A stretch of 64,000 nucleotides of DNA from Tsukamurella spumae (GCF_012396015.1 NZ_JAAXOQ010000012.1:62001-126000), one strand, 5' to 3'; shown: positions 17,009 to 24,331, numbered from the stretch's first letter. Program-made: numbers and translations. Notes: a model not told the origin generated them from the letters alone.

Positions 17009-17365
17009 CTACGTAGTCGCCTCCTGTGGTGGACACACTTCGTGCACGACCTGGTAGTGACCATCGTTCCGGTCACGATTGAACGGATCATCCACCACCC
17101 ACGCGCTAAGAACCTGATCACCGTCACTCACCTCTCTGTCGCAGTACATGCAAGTTGGGTCGGTGGTAGTTGCGCAGGCACATATGTCAGGGTTGACATC
17201 GGAACATCCAGCGAAGCCCTCATACACATATGCAAACGGCTCATGGTACGAATCGATCCGGTCGAGTACGTGCTGCTCAATCAACTCCGCGAGACGAGCT
17301 TTGGTTCGAAACTGAGGCGCGGCCGAATAGAACTCGTCCGCTAAGGACCGATCTCGCCCACTCAT
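17009..17365 (-). CDS. Cysteine-rich small protein, putative zinc binding
   Basis: A 118-residue protein with several Cys residues in a central segment (CSDVNPDICACATTTDPTCMYCDREV), suggesting one zinc-binding knuckle, and HxxC near the end (HEVCPP). The family is not recognised. It stands in the operon between the 77-residue gene (ATGA overlap) and ardC (stop and start adjacent). Confidence 0.65.
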   Translation of the reverse strand: MSGRDRSLADEFYSAAPQFRTKARLAELIEQHVLDRIDSYHEPFAYVYEGFAGCSDVNPDICACATTTDPTCMYCDREVSDGDQVLSAWVVDDPFNRDRNDGHYQVVHEVCPPQEATT

Positions 17366-17595
17366 ATCACCGCCTTTACTACGTGGCGACGCGAGTTGGC
17401 GCGCTCTCGCGCACGATCCTTCAACTCAGTCTCATATTCAGCCACGATGTCAGTCATCTCCACAATCGCTTCACGACCCGCAGCTTTGTCGAACAACCTG
17501 ATCCGCTCGTACGTGTAGGGAGGCTGCTGCAGCATCAGCCTCATTCCATGGACTTCGATGTACAACTTCAGAGCCCTCTGCTGTTTTGGCGACAT
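17362..17595 (-). CDS. Small helical protein, 77 residues
   Basis: A charged, helical protein of unknown family (MSPKQQRALKLYIEVHG start). Its TGA overlaps the ATG of the next gene by four bases. It lies two bases after the stop of the first gene of the operon. Confidence 0.65.
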   Translation of the reverse strand: MSPKQQRALKLYIEVHGMRLMLQQPPYTYERIRLFDKAAGREAIVEMTDIVAEYETELKDRARERANSRRHVVKAVI

Positions 17596-17596
17596 A

Positions 17597-17806
17597 TTAT
17601 TCCCTAACCTCCATCTCGACGTACTGCAGAGCCTCCCGCTCTGATATGTAGTCGCGAATCGCTATCAGCTTTTGCCCTCGCTTAAGCGCATACCTACTTC
17701 CGAACTCCTGCTGAAACTCTTCCGCCGTCAAGTAGCGCTCGGTGAAGTACTTCGTCGTCACATTTCCCGAACTGTCCACATCTGTAGACTTAACCACTGT
17801 TGTCAT
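17597..17806 (-). CDS. Small protein, first gene of the ArdC operon
   Basis: A 69-residue protein (MTTVVKSTDVDSSGN start) with a leader carrying AAACGGAGA nine to ten bases before the ATG, the leader type seen at several phage genes. Promoter B lies just upstream, so it is probably the first gene of the five- to six-gene unit running to 15,701. Family unknown. Confidence 0.65.
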   Translation of the reverse strand: MTTVVKSTDVDSSGNVTTKYFTERYLTAEEFQQEFGSRYALKRGQKLIAIRDYISEREALQYVEMEVRE

Positions 17807-17834
17807 ATTGATCTCCGTTTATTTAGTAGTAGTT

Positions 17835-17864
17835 CCAGTATGCGCTTATGGTAAGCAAAGTCAA
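17835..17864 (-). promoter_or_regulatory. Operator-bearing promoter B (ArdC operon)
   Basis: TTGACT and TACTGG separated by 18 bases, with the operator sequence (CCATAAGCGCATACTGG on the minus strand) overlapping the -10 box. It differs from sites A and C at a single operator position. Confidence 0.75.
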
Positions 17865-18209
17865 TAGCATATCGAATGGTCGAGCCAGCTTCCCTATGGA
17901 TAACTGCGCATAAAGGGGACGAAAGCTACCCTGTAGACTCTATGCGTACCCTAGAGCACCATAGATCGCTGCGATTCAGTTACATGCGCTAGTTTCAATA
18001 TCAGGGCGCGGACTTCCCATACCGCCTTTACCTCGTAGGCCTCCCCTCCTGATGGAGGGTTGCTCTCCCACATCTTTACTCCTAGCCGTGCGATATGTGC
18101 AGAGGTACGCCCAGGTTGTCAGCCTCCGACAGAGCCTGGAATTTGCTCCACACACATCTACGTCTTTGTTGTTATGAGATCGTACAACTCATTTTGCATA
18201 TAAAAGGTC

Positions 18210-18238
18210 TTGCATAAAGTTCGATCGCGCCTTATAAT
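18210..18238 (+). promoter_or_regulatory. Near-consensus promoter
   Basis: TTGCAT and TATAAT are separated by exactly 17 bases, close to the sigma-70 consensus and unusual in this GC-rich setting. No ORF follows; an intrinsic terminator lies about 20-50 bases after the predicted start, so the product would be a short RNA or a terminated leader. Confidence 0.6.
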
Positions 18239-18260
18239 CATAAGTGACTGTGAGCACGAA

Positions 18261-18294
18261 AAGAGTCAGCCAATGAGCTGGCTCTTTACTTTTT
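18261..18294 (+). terminator. Intrinsic terminator behind the 18.2-kb promoter
   Basis: Stem AAGAGTCAGC/GCTGGCTCTT (one G-T pair) with a 6-base loop, followed by TTTACTTTTT. Both position and T-tract are typical of a rho-independent terminator on the plus strand. Confidence 0.7.
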
Positions 18295-18389
18295 CTCGAA
18301 TCCTTATACCCCGGTATTGTGCAACATTGACTGTGGGCACTCACGGTACTCCCTATTTATGCACATCACACGCGCCCTTGCAATACACA

Positions 18390-18530
18390 AAACCGCCCCA
18401 CCAAAGGATGGGACGGTCTCACATAGCAGGTGGAGGGTAAGAAAACCTGCTGTTACGTTGCCTACGGTCCGCGAGGAGCATAGGCGAAGGTGGGAGTACA
18501 ATTGTGTGAAAGGTGCGGGCGCAACGTGTC
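18390..18530 (+). other. Hairpin cluster, possible structured RNA or origin
   Basis: Helices seen by eye: 18,392-18,400 with 18,409-18,417 (one mismatch); 18,426-18,431 with 18,445-18,450 (GCAGGT/ACCTGC); 18,460-18,464 with 18,481-18,485 (GCCTA/TAGGC); and an enclosing ACGTTGC (18,455-18,461) with GCAACGT (18,521-18,527). It is not a tRNA, since no T-arm is present. Family unknown. Confidence 0.35.
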
Positions 18531-18600
18531 GCGTCTAGTCCTATTTAAGCACAATTGAACATATTCACAAGAGCTCCACACTATGAGATAGTGGGAGCAC

Positions 18601-18816
18601 ATGACAAAAGAACACACGCCAACTCAACGACCAACGGTTAACCCGTCAAAGCTAATCAATATCAAATACGCTATCGATCAGAAGGGCGTACCACGTTCAT
18701 CTGCAGAGGTGATCAAGGAACGGGCTGAGGCTCGACGGCACGCGCTTACACGATGGCAGCCCAGTGACCGGGCAACTCGTGCTGCGACTAAGACGGATAC
18801 CAAACACTCAGCATAG
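18601..18816 (+). CDS. Small basic protein, 71 residues
   Basis: A basic protein (MTKEHTPTQRPTVN start), Lys/Arg-rich with no recognised domain. GGGAG stands three bases before the ATG, inside a short imperfect inverted repeat (CTCC..ACTAT/ATAGTGGGAG) that could occlude the ribosome site. It is convergent with the replication-relaxation gene. A role as a small DNA-binding regulator is possible but not shown. Confidence 0.5.
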   Translation: MTKEHTPTQRPTVNPSKLINIKYAIDQKGVPRSSAEVIKERAEARRHALTRWQPSDRATRAATKTDTKHSA

Positions 18817-18837
18817 AGTGTTCTGACATTACTCCCA

Positions 18838-19563
18838 TTAGTTAGTCCACAACTCATGAAGGGTTTCGGTAGTCCTCACGTCGAACAGCTTGCGGGCGCT
18901 CTCGGGTATCTCTCCGATGATGTGGCGCAGTTCGCTCGCCCGTTCCTCATCTATAGCTACAAACACGATATATGGGAAGTGGCCGCCAAACATGTCCACA
19001 TCGCCCCAGAAGCGGTGCGCGTGCCGATAGCGGGCAATCTTATCGGTGATCTTCTGCCGACGTTCTGTCGCCATGTCAATCTCTAGCCATACCCTCCGCC
19101 TCACCCCACGCGGCAAGTCAAAGCACACGTACAGGTCGGGCCGGATATCTGCCTGCCCTACCGTGAACCACGTGTCTGGCTCGGTGATCGTCTCTTGGAG
19201 CCGTAGATTCCTCTCACGTTCAGCGTGCACAAGCTGCACGTATGACTCAGTGATCTGTAGGCGGTGTCGATCAAGGACCCGGTACGGCTGATACTTGCCC
19301 TCACGTCGCAGGTAGTTCCATCCCTTGCGGTCGAGCTGGTAGACGTACTGGCCGGAGCCGTGTGCCCATCCCCCAATCGGTCGCTCCCCCATACGTCGCA
19401 GCATGTTGGTTTTGACGAGTCGAACCAAGGCACGCTGGCACGGCGTGTTGGACGCGTTCTCATGGAACAGGATCGACTCGATCTGCCCGGATGCGACCTG
19501 CCCAAACCTCCCCACCAGGGCGATTATTTGGGCGTCACGGGGCGACAAATTCATAAGACACAT
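18838..19563 (-). CDS. Replication-relaxation family protein
   Basis: A 241-residue protein. The N-terminal 80 residues form a winged helix (LSPRDAQIIALVGRFGQVASGQIESILF; CQRALVRLVKTNMLRRM). Residues 130-210 contain ADIRPDLYVCFD and VWLEIDMATER, the spaced acidic and Glu residues of a PD-(D/E)XK-like fold. This matches the replication-relaxation family (PF13814) found on actinobacterial plasmids and conjugative elements, often beside VirD4/TraG-like ATPases such as the one at 25.7-28.0 kb. Met at residue 4 (MNLSPRD) is an alternative start. Its exact activity is not known. Confidence 0.7.
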   Translation of the reverse strand: MCLMNLSPRDAQIIALVGRFGQVASGQIESILFHENASNTPCQRALVRLVKTNMLRRMGERPIGGWAHGSGQYVYQLDRKGWNYLRREGKYQPYRVLDRHRLQITESYVQLVHAERERNLRLQETITEPDTWFTVGQADIRPDLYVCFDLPRGVRRRVWLEIDMATERRQKITDKIARYRHAHRFWGDVDMFGGHFPYIVFVAIDEERASELRHIIGEIPESARKLFDVRTTETLHELWTN

Positions 19564-19732
19564 TGTGATGCGGAGCAGTCCGCGCCGTCAAGCGTGTAAT
19601 GCCCTGGTCACGAGCATATTCAGGGTGTGCCTACGACCACGTCAGATCCACAGAGACTCACACGTGGCTATGAGATATGTTGAGCGCCTGTGGATAACTA
19701 ACAGCATAGCTCCAATTATTGCGCTTTTGCTA

Positions 19733-19762
19733 TTGACTTATTGCGCCATAAGCGCATAATGG
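19733..19762 (+). promoter_or_regulatory. Operator-bearing promoter C (ERF operon)
   Basis: TTGACT and TAATGG with an 18-base spacer, and operator CCATAAGCGCATAATGG at 19,746-19,762. It stands about 90 bases before the ERF gene and is divergent from the replication-relaxation gene. It is identical in operator to promoter A. Confidence 0.75.
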
Positions 19763-19851
19763 AAGTAACCTACCGGGCGGAGACAAGCAACATGCAGTTC
19801 GCGCCATCGAGATAGGCGCACAGTTATAAATCTTAAACGGAGAAAAGACAC

Positions 19852-20505
19852 GTGACGACAGAGTCATCTTTAGAGAACTCTGAGCTATATGCTGCACTCG
19901 TTTCGTTCCAATCTGAGGTGCCGAGCGTAGAAAAGAAACGAACCGCCCAGGTGACCACGAAGAGCGGATCGACCTACGAGTACTCATACGCGGATCTAGC
20001 GGACATATGGGCAGCGATACGCGAGCCTTTGAAGAAGAACGATCTAGCCGTGCTACAGCCGCTTTCCGGCGGGAATAGTGGCGAGGTAATACTCACGACG
20101 ATCGTGGCCCATAAGAGCGGCCAGAAGCTGATCTCGGAGCTACCAATAAGTATCGCTGGAAAGAACGCGCAAGAGCAAGGCTCGTTGTTCACCTACATGA
20201 AGAGATACACGCTCGGAGCAGTGCTGGGCATCGCAACCGAAGAAGACGATGATGGGGTTGCTGGCAACCAAGTACAACGAGCCGCTAAATCGGGTTCCAG
20301 TAGAGGGGCCACACTACCACCAAAGGCTTCGGCTAAGCGGGTGGCCAGTCAGGGTCAACTGAAGCTCATCGGTAAGCTCGCCGGGGAGGCCGGCTACGAC
20401 GACGCGTGGGTCGCGAACGCACTGATGAAGGTTAATACATCAGCGGACGCAAGTACCTTGATCGACAAGCTCAGACAGAGCACAGCGGGGGTCGATCATG
20501 GATAA
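19852..20505 (+). CDS. erf: ERF-family single-strand annealing protein
   Basis: A 217-residue recombination protein. Residues 10-140 match the ERF superfamily: LYAALVSFQSEVPSVEKKRTAQ, EYSYADLADIWAAIREPLKKNDLAVLQPL, and GSLFTYMKRYTLGAVLGIATEEDDD. ERF proteins anneal complementary ssDNA, which allows circularisation or recombination of phage DNA. The C-terminal 60 residues look like a small helical domain. Translation starts at GTG with ACGGAGA upstream. The leader CTTAAACGGAGAAAA (19,832-19,846) has a perfect complement at 22,755-22,769. It is the first gene of the early operon. Confidence 0.88.
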   Translation: MTTESSLENSELYAALVSFQSEVPSVEKKRTAQVTTKSGSTYEYSYADLADIWAAIREPLKKNDLAVLQPLSGGNSGEVILTTIVAHKSGQKLISELPISIAGKNAQEQGSLFTYMKRYTLGAVLGIATEEDDDGVAGNQVQRAAKSGSSRGATLPPKASAKRVASQGQLKLIGKLAGEAGYDDAWVANALMKVNTSADASTLIDKLRQSTAGVDHG

Positions 20506-20635
20506 CCCACCGTGCATCGCATGCATGGATCTACGACCGGTCATCTATGACCAGGACGAGAACGGGCTATGCGAGCCCTGCCAGCCGACGGATCCGGAGA
20601 TCTATGCAGCTTTACTGAATCTAATCTACAACTAG
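20498..20635 (+). CDS. 45-residue zinc-ribbon protein
   Basis: A short protein with two CxxC pairs (CIACMD and CEPC), hence a four-cysteine zinc ribbon. Its ATG overlaps the end of the ERF gene by eight bases in another frame. Such tiny zinc proteins are common in actinophage early regions; function is unknown. Confidence 0.6.
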   Translation: MDNPPCIACMDLRPVIYDQDENGLCEPCQPTDPEIYAALLNLIYN

Positions 20636-20660
20636 GTCGGTGCTCAGCACCAGAGGAACC

Positions 20661-21113
20661 ATGCCAAGTAAAGGCACCAAACGAATAACACCAGCAATCT
20701 ATAACCAAGTGCGGACGAGCATCGTGAAGAACGGCTTCGATCCGACGGTCCAGGAGTTCGGCTACAGCCTGCGGACCATCCGCACGATCGCCCACTCCCA
20801 GGACTACGTCTCATGGCGCGATGCACGACGTCGCGACAATAAAGCGACTCAGACGCCGGAGACACCCCCCGTGTCCATCAAGAAGCCTGGACACGGGTCA
20901 CAGATCGGACCCACTCCGGCACAGGCAAAGACGGCTACTCACGACATAGGAGGCCTCGAAGCTCAGGTGTCCAGCCACCACGTGCGTATCGCGACCCTCG
21001 AGCGCTTGGTTCGACGTCGAGACAGCGAAGATGCAGCACTCTCGATCACCGAGGCTGATCGTCGCAGTCGGCCAGGTCTACTGCGACGCATCGCCAAGAG
21101 ACTCGGCCGATGA
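20661..21113 (+). CDS. Probable HTH DNA-binding protein
   Basis: A 150-residue protein starting MPSKGTKR with AGAGGA three bases before the ATG. The first 50 residues contain a helix-turn-helix-like stretch (YNQVRTSIVKNGFDPTVQEF, then RTIRTIAH). A Pro/Lys linker follows and then a charged helical tail (residues 95-150, possible coiled coil). It is one candidate for the factor acting on the shared operators, but only by position. Confidence 0.55.
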   Translation: MPSKGTKRITPAIYNQVRTSIVKNGFDPTVQEFGYSLRTIRTIAHSQDYVSWRDARRRDNKATQTPETPPVSIKKPGHGSQIGPTPAQAKTATHDIGGLEAQVSSHHVRIATLERLVRRRDSEDAALSITEADRRSRPGLLRRIAKRLGR

Positions 21114-21322
21114 GCGGCACAAGAGAAGGCGGTGCGAAGACCGCAGCAACGATCATCAAGCGGCACGGCAAGGACTACTACAAGAAGATCGGGGCCAAAG
21201 GCGGGCGGGTACGTTCCCCGAAGGGCTTCGCGCTCATGACCCGAGAGTCCCATCGCAAGGCAAGCGCGAAAGGTGGTCACATAAGCCGTATAAGAAGGAG
21301 GACGGAGGATGGCGAAGTTTAA
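21110..21322 (+). CDS. KGG-repeat small protein
   Basis: A 70-residue basic protein with GGAKTAATIIKRHGKDYYKKIGAKGG and a second KGG near residue 55, the pattern of the KGG (YciG-like stress-induced) motif family, seen also in many phages. Its ATG overlaps the upstream TGA by four bases. Confidence 0.65.
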   Translation: MSGTREGGAKTAATIIKRHGKDYYKKIGAKGGRVRSPKGFALMTRESHRKASAKGGHISRIRRRTEDGEV

Positions 21323-21553
21323 ACGATTCGATAACCGAGAGTTCGTGGTCACCTGGCTTAACAGCGAGTCAGCCCAGCAGGTCGCTCAAACCTTGGGTCG
21401 ATCGGTAGGGGGGTGGAGCAGAAGGCGGCGGCGCTGCGAAAGCGAGGCGTAAAGCTGCCCCGCTTCACCGGTCGGCAGTCTGAGACTGAGCGTCGCCTGG
21501 AGGTGGCTCAGCTCAATAACTTGATCAACAGGCATCAGAAGGCGAATCCCTAA
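21309..21553 (+). pseudogene. Small regulator-like gene with frameshift at a G run
   Basis: From ATG 21,309 the frame reads MAKFKRFDNREFVVTWLNSES (HTH-like) to a stop at 21,452, only 47 residues. At the G6 run (21,408-21,413) a shift of -1, or one added G, opens a second frame (VEQKAAALRKRGVKLPRFTG...) to 21,553, giving about 81 residues. The joined protein reads naturally as a short HTH protein (SAQQVAQTLGRSVGGVEQKAAALRKRGV). The break may be a sequencing error, a real mutation or programmed slippage on GGGGGG. It overlaps the KGG gene by 14 bases and meets the convergent regulator gene. Confidence 0.55.
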
Positions 21554-21897
21554 AGATCGCCCGCGCGCCTGCAGTGGCGGCACACGAAGGCCAGCGAGCC
21601 CAGGTCATCATCCTGCCGGAGTTGCCGAAGGTAGGGCTCAGCGACCGATACGCGGCCGCATACGAAGCAGTAGCGCCGATCCAGTCCGTTCTGCTCCATC
21701 CAGGCGATCACACGCCGCCGCATCGGGTCACGAGCAGCATCCGGTCTCGGCGGGGACGGGCCAACGTACTTGCGCACGGCGCGCTGTACGGCCCGCTCCC
21801 CCACGCGGAGTCCGAGTTGATCGATGATTTCACGGGCCGATAGACCTGCCTCTGCGCAGATGATCAGTTCGTCGATATCGTAGCTCGGTCGCCGCAT
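21550..21897 (-). CDS. HTH plus zinc-finger protein, putative regulator
   Basis: A 115-residue protein, taken from MRRPSYDIDEL. Residues 8-45 form a helix-turn-helix-like region (ICAEAGLSAREIIDQLGLRVGERAVQRAVRKY). The C-terminal part has CFVCGRV and CRHCRR, a four-cysteine zinc knuckle. A GATAAT box lies nine bases before the ATG, so the transcript may be nearly leaderless. It is the only early-region gene on the minus strand between plus genes, a usual place for a repressor or antirepressor, which makes it a candidate for the operator-binding factor. Confidence 0.6.
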   Translation of the reverse strand: MRRPSYDIDELIICAEAGLSAREIIDQLGLRVGERAVQRAVRKYVGPSPPRPDAARDPMRRRVIAWMEQNGLDRRYCFVCGRVSVAEPYLRQLRQDDDLGSLAFVCRHCRRAGDL

Positions 21898-22163
21898 TAC
21901 TAAACCGATTATCTCATAGTTCGCATTGTTTCGATTCGCCCAATGCGGATTGTGCGACGAGACTACCTCTGTCGGTAACGCCAATCCGGACTGCGACACA
22001 TATCAGCAGATTCGTCAATTAGCCGGATCGCTAGCGAGTAGCAGGAATTTCTTGTCTAGCTACAACGCAAGAACACCAAAAGGCCGGCCAGTCAATTCGA
22101 CGCACTGATCCGACTTTTCCACAACCATCAACTAACCGCAGATCACTGCAAGGATGAATTCCA

Positions 22164-22382
22164 ATGGAGATCAACCCACACTTTGGACAATTTGAAGAGC
22201 CGACCGCCGGGGAGGTGCGAACAAAGTTTGTAGAGCTTATGGCCGTACTGCCGTCACCTGATGAGATGAACGATCTACAACTCGATCGGTGCGCTGAAGT
22301 ACTCGCACAGGTGTCGATCGATACTATCGACGCCCTGAAGCTGATGGAGGCCGAGATCGTACGGCGCGGTTTGGACGATTAG
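22164..22382 (+). CDS. Small acidic protein, 72 residues
   Basis: An acidic, helical protein (MEINPHFGQFEEPT start) with no recognised domain. It lies alone between the divergent zinc-finger gene and the promoter at 22,404. The 266 bases upstream hold no other clear gene. Confidence 0.55.
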   Translation: MEINPHFGQFEEPTAGEVRTKFVELMAVLPSPDEMNDLQLDRCAEVLAQVSIDTIDALKLMEAEIVRRGLDD

Positions 22383-22403
22383 CAACAGTCGCTACAACGG
22401 GAC

Positions 22404-22431
22404 TTGAGAGTATTGCAAATCTCGTTAGAAT
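22404..22431 (+). promoter_or_regulatory. Promoter of the 46-residue gene and downstream RNA
   Basis: TTGAGA and TAGAAT separated by 16 bases. The leader that follows ends in ACTTAATAACGGAGA before the ATG at 22,471, the leader style shared by several genes of this element. It has no copy of the 17-bp operator. Confidence 0.5.
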
Positions 22432-22470
22432 TGACCATAATACAACCAACAACTTAATAACGGAGATCCC

Positions 22471-22611
22471 ATGAACACTACATCGCTTCTATCGCAGCAC
22501 CGACTCGAATACGAAGACGCTCAACCGCCAGCCTTCTGGAGAGCAGTACGCGTCAGCCTACGTCACTCAACTAAGGTCCAGAGGCTTCTTGCTCGACTAG
22601 CACAGAGGTAG
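22471..22611 (+). CDS. 46-residue basic protein
   Basis: A short protein starting MNTTSLLSQHRLEYED and ending in a basic helix (RVSLRHSTKVQRLLARLAQR), with CGGAGA seven bases before the ATG. Unknown family. It stands directly before a structured non-coding stretch. Confidence 0.5.
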   Translation: MNTTSLLSQHRLEYEDAQPPAFWRAVRVSLRHSTKVQRLLARLAQR

Positions 22612-22816
22612 GTAGTGCGCAGGTGCCCGTCAGACCGCGAGGGAGATGCCCCCTCGGCACCGGCACACTTACCTCAGATCGACGATTAAGTACAGCTCAT
22701 GGTTTTGTAGTCCCGTGAGCTGTACTGGGTGGTCGAGTAGCGATGCCTAGAGCGTTTTCTCCGTTTAAGTTGACTCTCTTCGGCCACCCTTCACGACAGC
22801 TTGTCGACCTGCTTTT
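22612..22816 (+). ncRNA. Predicted structured RNA with an anti-ribosome-site loop
   Basis: Four helices are seen: GGTGCC/GGCACC (22,622-22,627 with 22,656-22,661) enclosing CGAGGG/CCCTCG; AGTACAGCTCA/TGAGCTGTACT (22,689-22,699 with 22,716-22,726); GGGTGGTCGA/TCGGCCACCC (22,727-22,736 with 22,780-22,789); and CGACA/TGTCG (22,794-22,806) before a TTTT run. The loop of the third helix carries 22,755-22,769, the exact complement of the ERF leader CTTAAACGGAGAAAA. Expression and function are inferred. Confidence 0.4.
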
Positions 22817-22890
22817 AGGGATGAACTCACCTCAGGCCTGACAGTAGATCAATGGGCTGCCGATAATTGAATGTAAACAAGGACTCGATC

Positions 22891-23076
22891 ATGGAGAAGG
22901 GCGCACCACTAGAGCACAACGATCCACGCCGCGAACGCGGCATTCAAAAACTGCAGCGATACGTGCTATTCGAGCATTTCATGCAGGACGTAGACAGCGG
23001 CCACGTTAGCCGCGACGATGCCATTGCCAGCCTCACCGCGCTCAACTTGATCACGCCACGAGGCGAGCCAGAATGA
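22891..23076 (+). CDS. Small protein, 61 residues
   Basis: A hydrophilic helical protein (MEKGAPLEHNDPRRERG start) with AAGGA seven bases before the ATG. The C-terminal DDAIASLTALNLITPRG resembles a small helix-turn-helix but is too short to assign. Its end overlaps the next gene (ATGA). Confidence 0.55.
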   Translation: MEKGAPLEHNDPRRERGIQKLQRYVLFEHFMQDVDSGHVSRDDAIASLTALNLITPRGEPE

Positions 23077-23351
23077 GTCCGATCGACCGCCTTCACATCG
23101 ATCTGACCATCCCGCCAACAGAAGATGACGATCAGCTTTCCTTCGGCAACGAGCGCGCTTTCCTGGAGCTGCAAGATCCCCAGTACATCAAGGCTCTTGG
23201 CGCCAGGGCACTGGTGGCAGCTCAGCGATTACTGACGCTCGCTTACACGGCACGGGATGTCTTGCAAGACTGGGACGAGGTACCTGCGGCCCGCCGCAAG
23301 AAGATCGATCTACTCAATGCCGTACCTAACCTCATTGAGGATGCTCAGTGA
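23073..23351 (+). CDS. Uncharacterised early protein, 92 residues
   Basis: An acidic N-terminus (IPPTEDDDQLSF), then helices (YIKALGARALVAAQRLLTLAYTARDVL). No recognised domain. It overlaps both neighbours by four bases, so it is translated with the VRR-NUC gene. Confidence 0.6.
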   Translation: MSPIDRLHIDLTIPPTEDDDQLSFGNERAFLELQDPQYIKALGARALVAAQRLLTLAYTARDVLQDWDEVPAARRKKIDLLNAVPNLIEDAQ

Positions 23352-23755
23352 GCAGCAACACGACCCCGCTAGAGCGCGAAGAGCAAGCCCGCCTCGTGGC
23401 TTGGCTGGAGGACCGTGGAGTCCGTGTCACTGCAGTGCCAAACAGCACCTTCACCACGAGCCACAAACAGAAGTCGATCAACCGAGCTACTGGTTTGCGA
23501 CCGGGCTTCCCGGATCTGATCGTGCTCATAGCGCCGAGCCAGTCGCACGATGGCCGCGGTTACCTGCTCATGCCTGAAATGAAGCGCTTGAAGGGTGGCG
23601 TTGTGTCACCGCTGCAGCGCGAGTGGATCGCAGCACTCAACGGGCTCGGTACAGAGCAGGTAGAGAGTGTGGTCGCACACGGAGCTGACGAGGCTATCGA
23701 GTACGTCAGCGGCTACTTGTCCGAAGACACCATCCGGAACGGCAGCCCCTTCTAA
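23348..23755 (+). CDS. VRR-NUC domain nuclease
   Basis: A 135-residue single-domain nuclease. The order EREEQARLVAWLEDRGVRVTAVPN, RPGFPDLIVLI and YLLMPEMKRLKGGVVSPLQREWIAALN gives the conserved Glu, PD and ExK of the VRR-NUC branch of PD-(D/E)XK enzymes. Phages use such proteins in DNA recombination or Holliday-junction processing. It starts at GTG overlapping the upstream TGA. With ERF it forms the element's DNA metabolism set. Confidence 0.85.
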   Translation: MSSNTTPLEREEQARLVAWLEDRGVRVTAVPNSTFTTSHKQKSINRATGLRPGFPDLIVLIAPSQSHDGRGYLLMPEMKRLKGGVVSPLQREWIAALNGLGTEQVESVVAHGADEAIEYVSGYLSEDTIRNGSPF

Positions 23756-23816
23756 TTCGCGGAGAGCACTCTGCGCCCAACCGGGCGTAGAGCACATCTT
23801 CACGAGAGGAACAGCT

Positions 23817-24320
23817 ATGAGCACTATTCGCGCAGTCCACGTCCCCGCTGACGAGGATGAGGCGGTGTCAGTTCTCGACATCGGTGCAGGCGACTACCAG
23901 GCGTGGCAGAAGCGCGTCGGTGGGACGTTCGACGTCATGAACATCTATCGGCCCGATGCCGGCCTGGTGATCCATGACGAAGGCAAGATCATCGGGTTGC
24001 CGTTGAACCGCCGAGCATCGCTACTGCTATGGGTACACAACAGCCCATTCAGAGGCGTAGACACCATCATGGGCGAGTGTCTGATCGTGGGCGCTCCGGA
24101 CGACGAGGGTGAAACGCAGAGCTGTCCAGCCGAGCTGCTCGAGAGCCTGACCCGGCCGCATGGTGAGTGGCGGTACGAGGTCAAGGTGCACGGTGAGCCC
24201 GGATGGCACGGCAACCAGATCGTCCACTCCAATGTGTGGGACGCGTACAACGATGGTCTTGCACTTGCAGAACGCTGGTTGCGTGTAATCGACGTACGTG
24301 TCGTGCCGGTCGCAGCTTGA
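23817..24320 (+). CDS. DUF3846-like phage protein
   Basis: A 167-residue protein with GAGAGGA six bases before its ATG. Residues 10-105 resemble DUF3846 proteins (an IGLPLNRRASLLLWVHN region followed by GVDTIMGECLIVGAPDDEG), which are frequent in actinophages and of unknown function. The remaining 60 residues are unassigned. It is the last gene before a strong terminator. Confidence 0.6.
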   Translation: MSTIRAVHVPADEDEAVSVLDIGAGDYQAWQKRVGGTFDVMNIYRPDAGLVIHDEGKIIGLPLNRRASLLLWVHNSPFRGVDTIMGECLIVGAPDDEGETQSCPAELLESLTRPHGEWRYEVKVHGEPGWHGNQIVHSNVWDAYNDGLALAERWLRVIDVRVVPVAA

Positions 24321-24331
24321 TCCCGTGACAA

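Larger units (their letters stand above)
17870..18600. other. Non-coding spacer between late and early units
   Basis: No convincing gene is seen in about 730 bases. The first half (17,870-18,200) shows nothing I can interpret. The second half holds a strong promoter followed at once by a terminator (18,210-18,294) and a cluster of hairpins (18,390-18,530), listed separately. The spacing and structure would suit a regulatory RNA, a replication origin or a transfer origin, but the sequence does not decide between these. Confidence 0.5.

Noticed and set aside
18390-18530. tRNA or tmRNA
   Set aside because: Hairpins are present, but no T-arm GGTTCGA-type sequence and no fitting acceptor stem.
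21926-22108. 60-codon plus-strand frame between the zinc-finger gene and 22,164
   Set aside because: It overlaps the regulator's promoter and antisense start, has no ribosome site and no recognisable composition.
22755-22775. Ribosome site for a minus-strand gene
   Set aside because: The ACGGAGA on the minus strand has no ATG, GTG or TTG at suitable distance and no open frame after it.
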